64,000 bases of DNA from an uncultured Collinsella sp. (GCA_900544235.1 UQUL01000003.1:17377-81376); one strand, 5' to 3'. Shown: positions 9,205-19,071, counted from the stretch's first letter. Notes: generated by a model not told the origin, from the sequence alone. A program made the numbers and translations.

Positions 9205-9234
9205 CCAAAAGAAGAGGTCCCGAGCGGGACCTCT
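9205..9234 (-). terminator. Terminator after the redoxin lipoprotein
   Basis: AGAGGTCCC (9213-9221) and GGGACCTCT (9226-9234) form a 9-bp stem with a 4-base loop, followed on the minus strand by TCTTTTGGG. It lies about 80 bases past the stop of the lipoprotein gene. Confidence 0.8.
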
Positions 9235-9313
9235 ATATGGTGGAGCTTATCTTGAAAGGTAGCGGACTACTTCGCACAGCGGCCCACGATCCTCGCTATG
9301 CTTTACGCGTTTT

Positions 9314-10285
9314 CTACTGCTCGCTATTCGCAATCGCCTGGTCGATAAGCTTGTCGAGTGCTGCGCGCTGCTCGGCGGAGCTGATGGCTCCCACGATTGG
9401 ATCCCCTACGATGTTGCCATTCTGATCGATGACATACGTTGTCGGGAACGAGAACAAATTTGACGTAAACTTACCGGCCTCGCTATCCGACTTGAACCAG
9501 ATGTTCTTATATGTCACGCCCTTCTTGCTCAGCACGTCCTTGGCATCTGCAATCTCGCCCTTGTTGCCATCGAGCGTAAAGGAATTGACGCCCACGACCT
9601 GGCCGCCCTTCTCGGCAAGCTCCTGATTCAGTTTCTCAAGATCGCCCAACTCACCCACGCACGGCTTGCAAGTGGTGAACCAGAAGTTCATGACGGTAAC
9701 CTTGTTCTTAGAGAACAGCTCGTCGCTGCTCACGTCGTTGCCGTCCAGGTCCTTGCCCGTAAAGCTGGGGAACTTCGTCGCCTCGCTCGAAGCATTGGCA
9801 CCAGCCGTCATGCCAGCGGTCGAAGCGTCGACGCTCTCGCCTGCACTCGGCGTGCTTCCACAGCCGGGGAACTCCTTCTCCAGGCTCTCGAGCTTGTCCT
9901 CGATCTCCTTGATCTGCTGTGCACCGGCCTTGAGTGTCTTAAGCTCATCCGCCGTGAACTCATCCTTGGCGCCGTCGATGGTCTTGAGCAGAAAATCGCC
10001 GTAATTGCTGCCGTCCTCAATCATTGCCGAGTCTTTATTTGCCGCATTGAATACCTTTTCCCACAGCGCGTTATCACTCGAAAAGATCTCGTTCTCCTTC
10101 TGCATGAGCTTCGCATACAGCTCGGCGGCCTCGTCGGCATTGGCCGGCTTCTGCGCAGTGAGTTCTGCGATCTTAGGATCGGAGCTCGCAGATTCGCTCG
10201 CATTGCCACCGGGCGCCGAACATGCCACAAGGCACAAGGCCAATACCGGCACCATAAACAGGGCCGCAATCTTAGAAAGCTTCAT
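9314..10285 (-). CDS. TlpA/ResA-like redoxin lipoprotein
   Basis: 323 residues from the ATG at 10285; GGAGG lies 7 bases upstream, whereas the ATG at 10291 directly abuts it. A lipoprotein signal ends in LVAC (Cys about 22). A helical linker region follows, then a thioredoxin-fold domain with active-site CKPC (about 206-209) in NFWFTTCKPCVGELGDLEKL and a cis-proline region FPTTYVID. It would act outside the membrane as a thiol-disulfide exchanger. It is downstream of the polyferredoxin and CxxC microprotein genes, which suggests electrons pass across the membrane to this protein. Confidence 0.92.
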   Translation of the reverse strand: MKLSKIAALFMVPVLALCLVACSAPGGNASESASSDPKIAELTAQKPANADEAAELYAKLMQKENEIFSSDNALWEKVFNAANKDSAMIEDGSNYGDFLLKTIDGAKDEFTADELKTLKAGAQQIKEIEDKLESLEKEFPGCGSTPSAGESVDASTAGMTAGANASSEATKFPSFTGKDLDGNDVSSDELFSKNKVTVMNFWFTTCKPCVGELGDLEKLNQELAEKGGQVVGVNSFTLDGNKGEIADAKDVLSKKGVTYKNIWFKSDSEAGKFTSNLFSFPTTYVIDQNGNIVGDPIVGAISSAEQRAALDKLIDQAIANSEQ

Positions 10286-10314
10286 AGTCATTCCTCCGTT
10301 TTGTCGAAGCTTGT

Positions 10315-11217
10315 TTACTTTTTATCGGCGGTCAAGGGAAGCTTTTCCGCCGACACATCCAGGCCATAGCGATAGCTGATGGCATCGACAGGGCAGGCCC
10401 CGATGCACTTTCCGCACCGGATACATTCGGCATGATTGGGCGCGCGGACCACATCAACGTCCATCTGACAAACCTTTGAGCACTTGCCGCACGAGACACA
10501 TTTGCATGCGTCAACCCGAATCCCCAGTAGGGACACCCTATTCATGAGCGCATAGAATGCGCCGAGTGGACAAATCCATTTGCAGAAGGGGCGGTAGAAC
10601 AAAACGCTCAGCACTACCACGGCAATGAGAACTGCAAGTTTCCAAGTAAAGAGATGTCCCAACGCAGATCGAATGCCGGCATTGGCAATGGCCAGCGGAA
10701 TGGCACCCTCGAGCACGCCCTGCGGACAGATGTACTTACAAAAGAACGGGTCGCCCATGCCCACGTCGTTAACCACCAAGACGGGCAGCAGCACCACGGC
10801 AAACAGCAGCACGACGTACTTGATGTACGTGAGCGGCTTGAGCTTTTTCGTGGAGAACTTTTTGCCGGGAATCTTATGAAGCAGCTCCTGCAGCCAGCCA
10901 AACGGGCACAGAAAGCCGCATACAAAGCGTCCCAGCAGCACGCCGAGCAAAATGAGCGTACCGGTAACATAGTAAGAAAAGTTGAACTTGGATGAACCTA
11001 CCACCGACTGGAACGACCCGATGGGGCACGCACCCGATGCCGCGGGGCACGAATAGCAATTAAGTCCAGGTACGCAGACTGTTTTTCCCGCGCCCTGATA
11101 GATGCCGCCTTTGGCAAAGTTTGGCAGGTGAATGTTGGTGACCAGCGTCGCCGCCGCCTGAATGAATCCGCGAAATCGGGCCAAAACATGCGACGCAGTG
11201 TTTTCTCTTTTATCCAA
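10315..11217 (-). CDS. Membrane polyferredoxin (NapH/YccM-like 4Fe-4S protein)
   Basis: 300 residues from a TTG at 11217 that overlaps the stop of the CxxC microprotein; GGAG lies 10 bases upstream. It has several membrane helices, the membrane-face motifs FVCGFLCPFGW, FCKYICPQG and FCKWICPLG, and two C-terminal 4Fe-4S motifs, CKCVSCGKCSKVC and CIRCGKCIGACP. Such proteins carry electrons across the membrane. With the downstream redoxin lipoprotein it makes a likely thiol-reducing relay. The start is the least certain part, since no ATG lies nearby. Confidence 0.85.
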   Translation of the reverse strand: MDKRENTASHVLARFRGFIQAAATLVTNIHLPNFAKGGIYQGAGKTVCVPGLNCYSCPAASGACPIGSFQSVVGSSKFNFSYYVTGTLILLGVLLGRFVCGFLCPFGWLQELLHKIPGKKFSTKKLKPLTYIKYVVLLFAVVLLPVLVVNDVGMGDPFFCKYICPQGVLEGAIPLAIANAGIRSALGHLFTWKLAVLIAVVVLSVLFYRPFCKWICPLGAFYALMNRVSLLGIRVDACKCVSCGKCSKVCQMDVDVVRAPNHAECIRCGKCIGACPVDAISYRYGLDVSAEKLPLTADKK

Positions 11218-11356
11218 TTCCGATACACTCCAAGCACAGCCTAATCGCTTTGGCCAGCACGGCATCCGCCTCGCCACGCATAACACCAAAGCACACCATG
11301 GCAATTCCGACGATCAACAAAGCGACCTGTACCACGGGCTTTACCGCTTTGAACAA
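11210..11356 (-). CDS. CD1871A-type CxxC microprotein
   Basis: 48 residues from a TTG at 11356 preceded by AGGAG at 8 bases. It has one membrane helix (VVQVALLIVGIAMVCFGV) and ends RLCLECIGIG. The C-terminal CLECIGIG tail is typical of the small CD1871A family found next to polyferredoxins and redoxins. Its stop overlaps the start of the polyferredoxin by 8 bases, which implies translational coupling. It may pass thiol electrons between its two neighbours. Confidence 0.8.
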   Translation of the reverse strand: MFKAVKPVVQVALLIVGIAMVCFGVMRGEADAVLAKAIRLCLECIGIG

Positions 11357-11446
11357 CCTGACCACTCCTTTCGTTACGCGACCATTGGACCATATCGACT
11401 ATAAAATCCGTGTTAAGCGCGATTTGGAATGTGCAAGGAGACTGTT

Positions 11447-12121
11447 ATGCGTATTTTGATCGTCGAAGACGAGCGAGCGCTGTGCGATGCAATCGCGCGC
11501 AGCTTGCGAAACTTGGCGTACAGCGTCGACTGCTGCCACGACGGACAGGAGGCGCTCGACCTGCTGGGCGTCGAAGTCTTTGACCTCGTGGTACTCGACC
11601 TCAACCTTCCCCGTATCGATGGCATGACCGTGCTCAGGGAACTTAGGAAAACCGACTGCGAGACCAAGGTACTGATTCTGTCCGCACGCGGCGAGGTCGC
11701 CGACAAGGTCGCCGGACTCGATGCCGGCGCCAACGATTACCTTACCAAGCCGTTTCATCTTGACGAGCTTGCGGCAAGGATCCGCAGCCTTACCCTCAGG
11801 CGCTTTGCACAAAGCGACATAGTATTAACCTGTGGAAAGCTCCGCTTTGACACCAAGGCGCGCATCGCTTCCGTAGACAGCGAGGCCCTATCTCTTACGC
11901 GCAAGGAAACGGGAATCTTGGAATACCTGATGCTTAATCAGGGGCGACCGGTAAGCCAAGAGGAACTTATAGAGCACGTTTGGGATAGCAGCGTGAACAG
12001 CTTTAGCAACGCGACCCGCGTTCACATCTCGTCACTCCGAAAAAAGCTAGGCAGCGCTTTGGGATACGACCCGATTCGCAATCGGATTGGAGAGGGCTAC
12101 GTTATGGAGGATAGCGAATGA
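11447..12121 (+). CDS. OmpR-family response regulator
   Basis: 224 residues. The receiver domain has acidic pair ED (7-8), phospho-acceptor Asp51 in VVLDLNLP and the KPF lysine motif; the winged helix follows (SLTRKETGILEYLM through IRNRIGEGYVM). The ATG at 11447 follows AAGGAG; an upstream in-frame start is less good. The histidine kinase gene overlaps its end by four bases. The pair is divergent from the redox module, which is a plausible target. Confidence 0.95.
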   Translation: MRILIVEDERALCDAIARSLRNLAYSVDCCHDGQEALDLLGVEVFDLVVLDLNLPRIDGMTVLRELRKTDCETKVLILSARGEVADKVAGLDAGANDYLTKPFHLDELAARIRSLTLRRFAQSDIVLTCGKLRFDTKARIASVDSEALSLTRKETGILEYLMLNQGRPVSQEELIEHVWDSSVNSFSNATRVHISSLRKKLGSALGYDPIRNRIGEGYVMEDSE

Positions 12122-13245
12122 AAAGGCTTTCGCTGCAATGGCGCATAACGATTATGACGGCACTGCTGACGTGTGCGGCGTGCGTGCTGACGAACTGCCT
12201 GGTCGGCTATACGGGCATGCGCTATATGGAAGCCATCGGCAGTGACATCTCGGCCTTTAACGCAACTGGCGAAAATTCGCCCCAAGCGTTCGACCCAACG
12301 AAAGCGACCCTCGATGACGAGGTCACGATCGTCGTAAACGACGCACAGGAGTCTTTTGGCACGACAGCCTGGCGCATCACGGCTGGAGTCACACTCCTTG
12401 GCGGCGTGCTGGCATACTTTGTGAGCGGCCGTGCACTCAAACCGCTACGGGCTTTTGCAGCCCAGGTTGAGCGCGTGCAGCCTGACAACCTAAGCGAAAT
12501 TAAGCTCGGCAAAGATGTACCCACCGAACTACAGCGATGCAGCGCCTCCTTCAACGACATGATTGTCCGACTCGACGAAGGTTTCTCCGCGCAGCGTCAA
12601 TTTACCGGCAACGCCGCGCACGAGCTGCGAACCCCGCTCGCCCTTATGCAGGCACAGATCGAACTGTTTGTCTCCGAGCGCTCCAACTTACAACCCGAAA
12701 CAGCCGAGTTGCTCGGCCTGCTACAAGAACAAACCGAGCGCATGTCTCGAATGACCAAGGTATTGCTCGAGATGAGTGAGCTCCGCAGCGTTCCTTGCGA
12801 GGACGATGTTGAACTTGGCCCCTTGTCCGAAGAGGTCCTCACCGACCTTGCGCCACTTGCCGAGAATAAGGACGTAACCCTCGATTGCGCCGGAGACGCT
12901 TTGACAATCGGAAGTGATACGCTCCTCTATCGGCTGGTGTTTAATCTGGTCGAAAACGCCATCCGTTACAGCCGCTCCGGCTCGACTGTCAACGTCTCCA
13001 TCAGCGACAGCGACAGCCATGTGCTCCTGCGAGTCAAAGATGAGGGCCCGGGAATACCCAAGCAGTACCGAGAGAGCATCTTCCAGCCGTTCTTTCGTCT
13101 AGACAAATCCCGCAGCAGGGCATACGGCGGCGCAGGACTCGGGCTAGCTCTCGTTTGGGAGATTGCAGCGCTTCACGGTGGCGCCGTAGAGGTCGAAGCA
13201 AGTTCCGAGGACGGGACCACCATGCTCGTAAGCCTTCCAAAATGA
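12118..13245 (+). CDS. Sensor histidine kinase
   Basis: 375 residues. Two membrane segments (about 10-35 and 86-105) flank a short outer domain of about 50 residues. A HAMP-like region follows, then the phospho-acceptor His168 in NAAHELRTPLALM and the ATP-binding boxes NLVENAIRYS, DEGPGIP and GGAGLGLALV. It overlaps the response regulator gene by ATGA and forms its cognate pair. The small outer domain gives no hint of the signal. Confidence 0.95.
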   Translation: MKRLSLQWRITIMTALLTCAACVLTNCLVGYTGMRYMEAIGSDISAFNATGENSPQAFDPTKATLDDEVTIVVNDAQESFGTTAWRITAGVTLLGGVLAYFVSGRALKPLRAFAAQVERVQPDNLSEIKLGKDVPTELQRCSASFNDMIVRLDEGFSAQRQFTGNAAHELRTPLALMQAQIELFVSERSNLQPETAELLGLLQEQTERMSRMTKVLLEMSELRSVPCEDDVELGPLSEEVLTDLAPLAENKDVTLDCAGDALTIGSDTLLYRLVFNLVENAIRYSRSGSTVNVSISDSDSHVLLRVKDEGPGIPKQYRESIFQPFFRLDKSRSRAYGGAGLGLALVWEIAALHGGAVEVEASSEDGTTMLVSLPK

Positions 13246-13336
13246 TCTGTAGCGTTAGCCGAACAGTAAAACGAAAGGGGTCCCGAGCAACAGGAGTACA
13301 ATTGCTGCATTGTTGCCAGCTGTTGGGAGATGGAAG

Positions 13337-14341
13337 ATGGACTGCGATGGCTACCCACGCGTTCCCATGCCGTTGATGTGCACCGCCTTTGTGCCGGGGC
13401 AGATTGACGATGCGGTTGCAGGCATTTCCGACCCCGATTCACGCACCATCGCCACGGCAGAAGCGCTGTACTTTCGCGGACAGGCCACTCTCGCCGCCGA
13501 GGCAGCACGCCCCTATCTTGACGCCACCGACCCCGCACTGCGCTATTCCGCATGCTTTATCTGCGGATATGCCAGTCTGTCGCTCAACCGTATCGCCGAT
13601 GCCCGCCGGTGCCTTGCGGGCATCCTTGATGTGCCCACCGACGAAGAATCGCTCGCCGTCCACGCCACGCATATCCTGTTCGCCTCGGCCGCAAGCGTCC
13701 TGCTACATCTGCCTTCCCCGTATTCTGCCGAAGAGTTTTATCCACTTGCGACGCATCTGCCCGAAGGCCTGCGCCTGTTCGCCAGCTACGTGATGGCACA
13801 CGCCTTGTATCTGCGCGGCGAATACGGCCGCAGCCTAGGCATGGCGGAAAATGCCCTGATCATGAAACAGGGAAGCTATCCCATCTCGGAACTGTTCCTG
13901 CATCTGGCAGCTTCCATGGCATGCATGAGCCTCAAGGACATCGACGCCGCAAAGGCACACTTCGGAGTTGCTTGGAACATTGCACGTCCCGACGGCCTTA
14001 TCGAGCTCATTGGCGAGCACCACGGCCTTTTACAGGGGCTCATCGAGGCGTGCCTAAAAACGCAATACCCTGACGACTTCGCGCGCGTCATCGAGATCAC
14101 GTACCGCTTCAGCTACGGCTGGCGGCGCATCCACAACCCCGATTCGGGCGAGGACGTGGCCGACGATCTAACGACCACGGAATTCACCATGGCCATGCTC
14201 GCCTGTCGTGGGTGGACCAACGCCGAAATCGCACGCCATATGGGAGTATCGCCGGGCACCGTCAAAAACCGCCTATCCGGCGTATACGCAAAGCTTGGCA
14301 TCGGCACACGCGCCGAGCTGGTCGCGCATATGTTGCGTTAG
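13337..14341 (+). CDS. LuxR-type transcriptional regulator
   Basis: 334 residues from ATG 13337, which has GGGAG 7 bases upstream. The N-terminal 260 residues are helical and TPR-like, without a receiver or ATPase motif. The C-terminus is a LuxR helix-turn-helix (TTTEFTMAMLACRGWTNAEI, HMGVSPGTVKNRLSGVYAKL). Coriobacteriia have many such regulators. The giant surface-protein gene starts 155 bases downstream on the same strand and is a possible target. Confidence 0.85.
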   Translation: MDCDGYPRVPMPLMCTAFVPGQIDDAVAGISDPDSRTIATAEALYFRGQATLAAEAARPYLDATDPALRYSACFICGYASLSLNRIADARRCLAGILDVPTDEESLAVHATHILFASAASVLLHLPSPYSAEEFYPLATHLPEGLRLFASYVMAHALYLRGEYGRSLGMAENALIMKQGSYPISELFLHLAASMACMSLKDIDAAKAHFGVAWNIARPDGLIELIGEHHGLLQGLIEACLKTQYPDDFARVIEITYRFSYGWRRIHNPDSGEDVADDLTTTEFTMAMLACRGWTNAEIARHMGVSPGTVKNRLSGVYAKLGIGTRAELVAHMLR

Positions 14342-14496
14342 CGACCGGGCTGCCAAGCGCATCGAACGCGTTCCGGAACCCGGCGCTTCGCTCGATCAAT
14401 TTGGACATTTTGACCCTTGAACGGCACTACCGCCACGTGGCACCTTCTCGCAAAATTGGATTATTTCCACCGATACCTGCGGGATGGGAGCCAAAG

Positions 14497-17400
14497 ATGC
14501 TTGATCGCCGTTCGCTACTTGTTGCCGGAGCGTCCTCGCTGGCAAGCATTATGTTGCCGCGCGTACCGGGAAGCGCAAACGCCTTCATATTGCCGTTCGC
14601 GCTTCCCGAAGCCTATGCCGACGAAAAAGACCCTTTCAGGGTGCTCGTCCTCTCGCGCACCATGTTCGGTGTGGTCGTGGTCGACGTCGCCAACAAGAAT
14701 ACGCCCATCACGGGTGCCCAGGTCACGCTCACATCGCGCTATGCCGCAGGCAAGCAGCTCACCGCCACGACCGATGACGAAGGCACCGCCATCTTTGAGG
14801 TCGCGCCGCTTTCGGAAGGCTACGTGGACGAGGCGACGCTTCTCGACGCGTACGACTTTAACGGCAGCATCTCCATTAGCATGGCGGGCTACCGCGATGT
14901 CGAGATTCCCCTCTCGCGTGTCCAAGGCGGCACCGCCATTACCGCACCCACACGTCCGCTCTCCGATGGCGAGCCGTACTTTCGACAGCTCACGTTCGAC
15001 GAATGGGACATCCAGTACGCCGACGCCACGTTTATGGCAATGCCAGCGGACGAAGCAACAAACGACCAGCCCAACACGCACGCTTTTACCGTGCAGGCCC
15101 ATCTGCCGCAGGGCGGGCAGGCAACGCTGTGCATCAACAAGGTAATGCCCGCCACGGGTAGCTCGCCCGAAACCGTCACGCAAATTGGCCAAGTCAAGGC
15201 CAGTGCATCGGGTTCGGATAATCTGGCGACGTTCACACTCGAAGACAAGTTCCTCGATGCAGCTTCGGGCCTTCTGGAGGAAGGATGCAAGCTGCGCTTT
15301 GTGCTCGACTACCAGGGTAAAACCTACACGCTCTCCTCCCCCATGGCCGTTGTCACCGCGCCGGCCGCAAAGGCAGAATCGGGCTCAACGACCATCATCC
15401 CCACCACCATGGATCAAGAGATCACTCCGTTTGATTTCCCCGCGGCGTTCCCCGGCATCGGCGGCAACAAGTTCACCTGCTGGATGCCCACATTTCCGAT
15501 CCTCTTCGATTTCTCGTTTGCCGGATACGTGCTGTTTGGCGGAGGATACAAACCGGTCGGCTACATGAACGATTCGGGCAATCCGGATCCGGAATACTGG
15601 AAGAAATCGCCGCGTGAGTCGGGCGCCAAGCAGGCAAACCGCTACCTCGACGAAATGGAGGGGAAGTGGAATCAGTATAAGAGTATGAGTGCCGGTTCGG
15701 GCACCGATCCAAGAAACACCAAGCTGCTTCGTCACCACTGCACGCTGCTGTTTACGATGGATATCGCCACACAGCTGTACGGCTCGCTCGCCTACGATTG
15801 GGTGGGCAAAACCTGGGGCAACAACAACGACCCCGCATACGGCAATATTAAGGCCCTCTTCCAGGTAAGAACCGACCTCAATTGGACCGAGCAGTTTACC
15901 CTAGGACCGGTGCCGTTTTTCCTAAACGTCAACCCTTGGGTGCTGGCAAAACTGGCGCTCGCCGTGGGCGCCCACACGCACGGTAGCGGCGCGGCGTTTT
16001 TCAAGAACATTTCGCTCGACTATTCCAACACGTCGGGATCGTTCACCATCCAGATCGGGCTTGCCGTCACCTTTGGCGCCGGCGTTGCAGGCGTCGCCTC
16101 GTCTGCCGTGCGCGGCGCCGCATCCCTCACGCTGTTCATTGGGTACGAGAAGGCAGATGGACACCAGCTTCCGCGGCTGCGCGTGGGTGCAGACGTCGAT
16201 GTCGATGTGATACTCCAGTTCGTAATGTTCAAGTGGACCACCAAGGCTTGGTCGGGGTCGTGGCCCACACTCCTCGATTCGTGGAATATGTCGGTGAACA
16301 ATGGCGACCAGTATGTACTCCAGCGCTCTGAGCTCGCATTGGGTGGAGATACGCCTTATACGCTGGATGCCCGCTTCGGCACGCCCGGCAACATCGAGGC
16401 GGGCGGCGTGCCGCAATTTATCGCATCGGCCACCATCGTCACCAACGCCGAACTGCTCGCACGCGCCGAGGTTAAGGCCACTGCCGTAAACGCCGCGCCT
16501 GTCGTGCGCGATTGGGATCAAGCGGTCACGCGCATTGAGCTCGAGGCGGATGCAGAAAGCGACGACACGGGACAGATCGAGTATTTCGTCCATGCACTGA
16601 TAGAGAACGACGAAAACGCCGCGCCGATGTATGAGTACACCTATATCGGTCAGGCAACAAACGCCGTTGCGGACCCGAACGCCAATTCTGCCGGCGTGTC
16701 GGAGGACGAGCGTGGCGGCATCAAGCCCTCGAGCGACAACGTGCTGTTTGCTGGCGTGCTCAGCGAAGCCCACATGAAGCTGGCAATGATTGCCGGCGTA
16801 GAATGCCTGTTCCGTATCGCCTCGGTGCGCTACGGCGACAATGGTCGCTCGCGCCTGGTGGTACACACAAAGGCAAACGGAACGTGGTCCGCTCCCACGC
16901 CTGTGGACTTTCCCCTTGGGTTTGGCGAGGAAGACGTGGAGCGCGACGGCATATACGATTACGACTTCGACGTAGTGGAATATACGGACGGAAGAGGAAA
17001 CCAGGACGCCTACGTGCTGTTGGTCTCGGGCGAGCGCTCCGACGGCGACAGCACCCTTTTCGATACGGCAAGCACAGCCGGCATACTGTCCGTTGTGCGC
17101 CTGCGCATAAGCAATAGCGAAGTTCGCGTGGTATCGCACACGTCGTGGCGCAGCATCTCGCGCGGCCGCCTGCAGGAGGACGGTTACCATTGTCTGCAGT
17201 GTCCACGCATCACGGTGGGCAAGACGCTTGTCGACGGGCGTCTGTCGGGCGCCTATCTCCACCGCCGCGGAACCACGGCAGAAAAGGCGTTGGGCACCGA
17301 GGCAGAGGTCGCGCTCGAGTGCTTTACCCTGTGGTCGGACGTTTCGGGCGACAGCCTCACGTTCCGTCAGGTCCTCCGCTTTCCGCAGGCACCGTCGAGC

Positions 17401-18864
17401 ATCGAGCTGGGCGAGCCCGAGAATATCAACGGCAAAATGGTGGTGCCCGTTGCGTACGAGACCGCAGACGGTTGCGGCTGCGCATCGTACGCCGTGATCG
17501 GCCAGTCCATTGCGGGCTGGGGCGTTATGCCACCAGACGCCACGGTACCCCGTGCGGTACCGTGGCCACAACATTCGGGCTTTTTGGCAACCGTCAACGA
17601 GCAACTGCAGCATATTACTTGGACGCGAGGCGCATCGGCGTTTGCAACGCAGCCCGTGGGTGCCGCAGGCTGTGGCCCGGCATCGTTTAGCGTAAGCAAC
17701 AACGGCAGGTGCGCGCTCTATGTAGAGAACACCGATGGCAAGGTGGGACAGACCTACGACGAAGAAGGCAACCCAGTTGCAGTGATGGGCAAGCACTTCC
17801 GCATCTTCGCCAGCACCTTGTCAGGCGATCTGTTTACGGAGCCGTTCGTGATGTGCGAGCTGGACCATCCCGTCGATCAGATAACGACATTTTTGACGTC
17901 GGGGAGCATGCTCTCCGCGCTCGCCACGCACATTGTGAGCGCGGAGAAGAGCGAGGCAGAACTACACGGCATCGAAGTGCCCTTGGTGGCGTGTGCCACT
18001 CCGACGGGCGCGGTCGCTACCTCGGGCGCGGTGGTGCCCGGAGCAGCAGGCGAATCCTTCATGGTCACGGTGCGAAACGACGGTAACACCTTGCTGACCG
18101 CCGGCACGATCGATCTGTACCGAGAGGGCTCCAGCCAGCCGTTCTCCAGCGCATCCATCGGGTTCGGAGCAAACGCACGCATGGCTTCGATCTACGATCC
18201 GGAGCTTGCCGAGGATGCTTCGGCCAACGACATGGCACACGTGAAGTACGCGCTCGAGACGCTGGGCGCACGTTTTGCAACGCACCCGCTGGTAGCCGAC
18301 AGCGGCAACGCCGTGCTGGCACCGGGTTGCACGGCACAGTTCCGCATGAGCTTCGCCATCCCCGAGAGTTGGAGCGACGAGGTGGGCAAACGTGTAACGC
18401 TGTATGCGAAGGCGCGTAATCTGGTGGCGCTCGATCCCGTAACGCTCGAGGAAATTCGACCGGGCGCAAACTCGGCGCTGGGTGCCGTACTGCACGAGCT
18501 TCATGTGCCCGACGCGGCATGCGAACGCTCAGAAGTTCAGGTCGGCGTATGCGACAGCGCGGATACGACAGAACTTCACGACGCCCCGATGACAGCAGAC
18601 GACGATGGCGGCTCGAGTGGCGGCGGTACCGACGAGGGCGGCGGCTCCGGCGGAAGCAGCTCCGGCAGTGGCAAGGACCACAGCAATAACAAACGCTCCG
18701 GAAAAGCGGGCGCGCTCGCTGGCACGGGCGATGTCAACGCTCCCCTTACGGCAGCCGCTGCAGCACTCGCCGCGGCAGGCGCCGGCCTCATCGCCTACAG
18801 CGCCCGCCGCACGGCGCTCGAAACCGACACTGCCGATGAGGTCAATTCTGATAAGCCTCACTAG
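14497..18864 (+). CDS. Giant surface protein with LAGTG sortase-type anchor
   Basis: 1455 residues from ATG 14497 (GGGAG 6 bases upstream). The start MLDRRSLLVAGASSLASIML has a twin-arginine-like signal, followed by a region with a carboxypeptidase-regulatory or B-type fold (residues 50-150: VVVVDVANKNTPITGAQVTL). A long unrecognised body follows. The C-terminus has a Gly/Ser/Asp-rich linker, then LAGTGD (about residue 1407), an Ala-rich membrane helix and an RR pair. This is a sortase-style LAxTG wall anchor. The tail after the helix is unusually long (about 18 residues). It is probably exported and wall-bound; the ligand is unknown. Confidence 0.85.
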   Translation: MLDRRSLLVAGASSLASIMLPRVPGSANAFILPFALPEAYADEKDPFRVLVLSRTMFGVVVVDVANKNTPITGAQVTLTSRYAAGKQLTATTDDEGTAIFEVAPLSEGYVDEATLLDAYDFNGSISISMAGYRDVEIPLSRVQGGTAITAPTRPLSDGEPYFRQLTFDEWDIQYADATFMAMPADEATNDQPNTHAFTVQAHLPQGGQATLCINKVMPATGSSPETVTQIGQVKASASGSDNLATFTLEDKFLDAASGLLEEGCKLRFVLDYQGKTYTLSSPMAVVTAPAAKAESGSTTIIPTTMDQEITPFDFPAAFPGIGGNKFTCWMPTFPILFDFSFAGYVLFGGGYKPVGYMNDSGNPDPEYWKKSPRESGAKQANRYLDEMEGKWNQYKSMSAGSGTDPRNTKLLRHHCTLLFTMDIATQLYGSLAYDWVGKTWGNNNDPAYGNIKALFQVRTDLNWTEQFTLGPVPFFLNVNPWVLAKLALAVGAHTHGSGAAFFKNISLDYSNTSGSFTIQIGLAVTFGAGVAGVASSAVRGAASLTLFIGYEKADGHQLPRLRVGADVDVDVILQFVMFKWTTKAWSGSWPTLLDSWNMSVNNGDQYVLQRSELALGGDTPYTLDARFGTPGNIEAGGVPQFIASATIVTNAELLARAEVKATAVNAAPVVRDWDQAVTRIELEADAESDDTGQIEYFVHALIENDENAAPMYEYTYIGQATNAVADPNANSAGVSEDERGGIKPSSDNVLFAGVLSEAHMKLAMIAGVECLFRIASVRYGDNGRSRLVVHTKANGTWSAPTPVDFPLGFGEEDVERDGIYDYDFDVVEYTDGRGNQDAYVLLVSGERSDGDSTLFDTASTAGILSVVRLRISNSEVRVVSHTSWRSISRGRLQEDGYHCLQCPRITVGKTLVDGRLSGAYLHRRGTTAEKALGTEAEVALECFTLWSDVSGDSLTFRQVLRFPQAPSSIELGEPENINGKMVVPVAYETADGCGCASYAVIGQSIAGWGVMPPDATVPRAVPWPQHSGFLATVNEQLQHITWTRGASAFATQPVGAAGCGPASFSVSNNGRCALYVENTDGKVGQTYDEEGNPVAVMGKHFRIFASTLSGDLFTEPFVMCELDHPVDQITTFLTSGSMLSALATHIVSAEKSEAELHGIEVPLVACATPTGAVATSGAVVPGAAGESFMVTVRNDGNTLLTAGTIDLYREGSSQPFSSASIGFGANARMASIYDPELAEDASANDMAHVKYALETLGARFATHPLVADSGNAVLAPGCTAQFRMSFAIPESWSDEVGKRVTLYAKARNLVALDPVTLEEIRPGANSALGAVLHELHVPDAACERSEVQVGVCDSADTTELHDAPMTADDDGGSSGGGTDEGGGSGGSSSGSGKDHSNNKRSGKAGALAGTGDVNAPLTAAAAALAAAGAGLIAYSARRTALETDTADEVNSDKPH

Positions 18865-18911
18865 CTCTCAGTTACCTTTGCGAGAGACGCCGACTCGGCT
18901 CATCGAACACC

Positions 18912-18945
18912 AAAAGAGGCTGGTTCTGGATACCCAGAGCCAGCC
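18912..18945 (-). terminator. Minus-strand terminator-like hairpin
   Basis: A 12-bp stem with one wobble (18918-18929 with 18934-18945) around ATAC is followed on the minus strand by TCTTTTGG. It lies about 10 bases past the stop of the small minus-strand frame at 18955-19071 and also past the end of the surface-protein gene. Confidence 0.55.
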
Positions 18946-18954
18946 CATTTCGCA

Positions 18955-19071
18955 TTAGATATCATCAGGGGAGTCGAGTTCTGCCTCGAGCTTGGCACGG
19001 CGTCTTTTCGCCAACAATCCGCACGACATGTCTTCGACAGCGTATCCAACCGCAAACGCAGCAAGACACAT
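18955..19071 (-). CDS. Possible small protein, unknown
   Basis: 38 residues from ATG 19071 (MCLAAFAVGYAVED, then CGLLAKRRRAKLEAELDSP). The frame stays open upstream through the palindrome at 19090-19122. It has a hydrophobic front, a basic middle and an acidic end, and a minus-strand terminator follows. No clear ribosome site precedes the ATG, so it may be the remnant of a larger gene. I do not recognise a family. Confidence 0.3.
   Translation of the reverse strand: MCLAAFAVGYAVEDMSCGLLAKRRRAKLEAELDSPDDI

Noticed and set aside
15922..17796. 624-codon minus-strand frame opposite the surface protein
   Set aside because: No motif, Cys/His/Arg-rich composition typical of antisense shadows.
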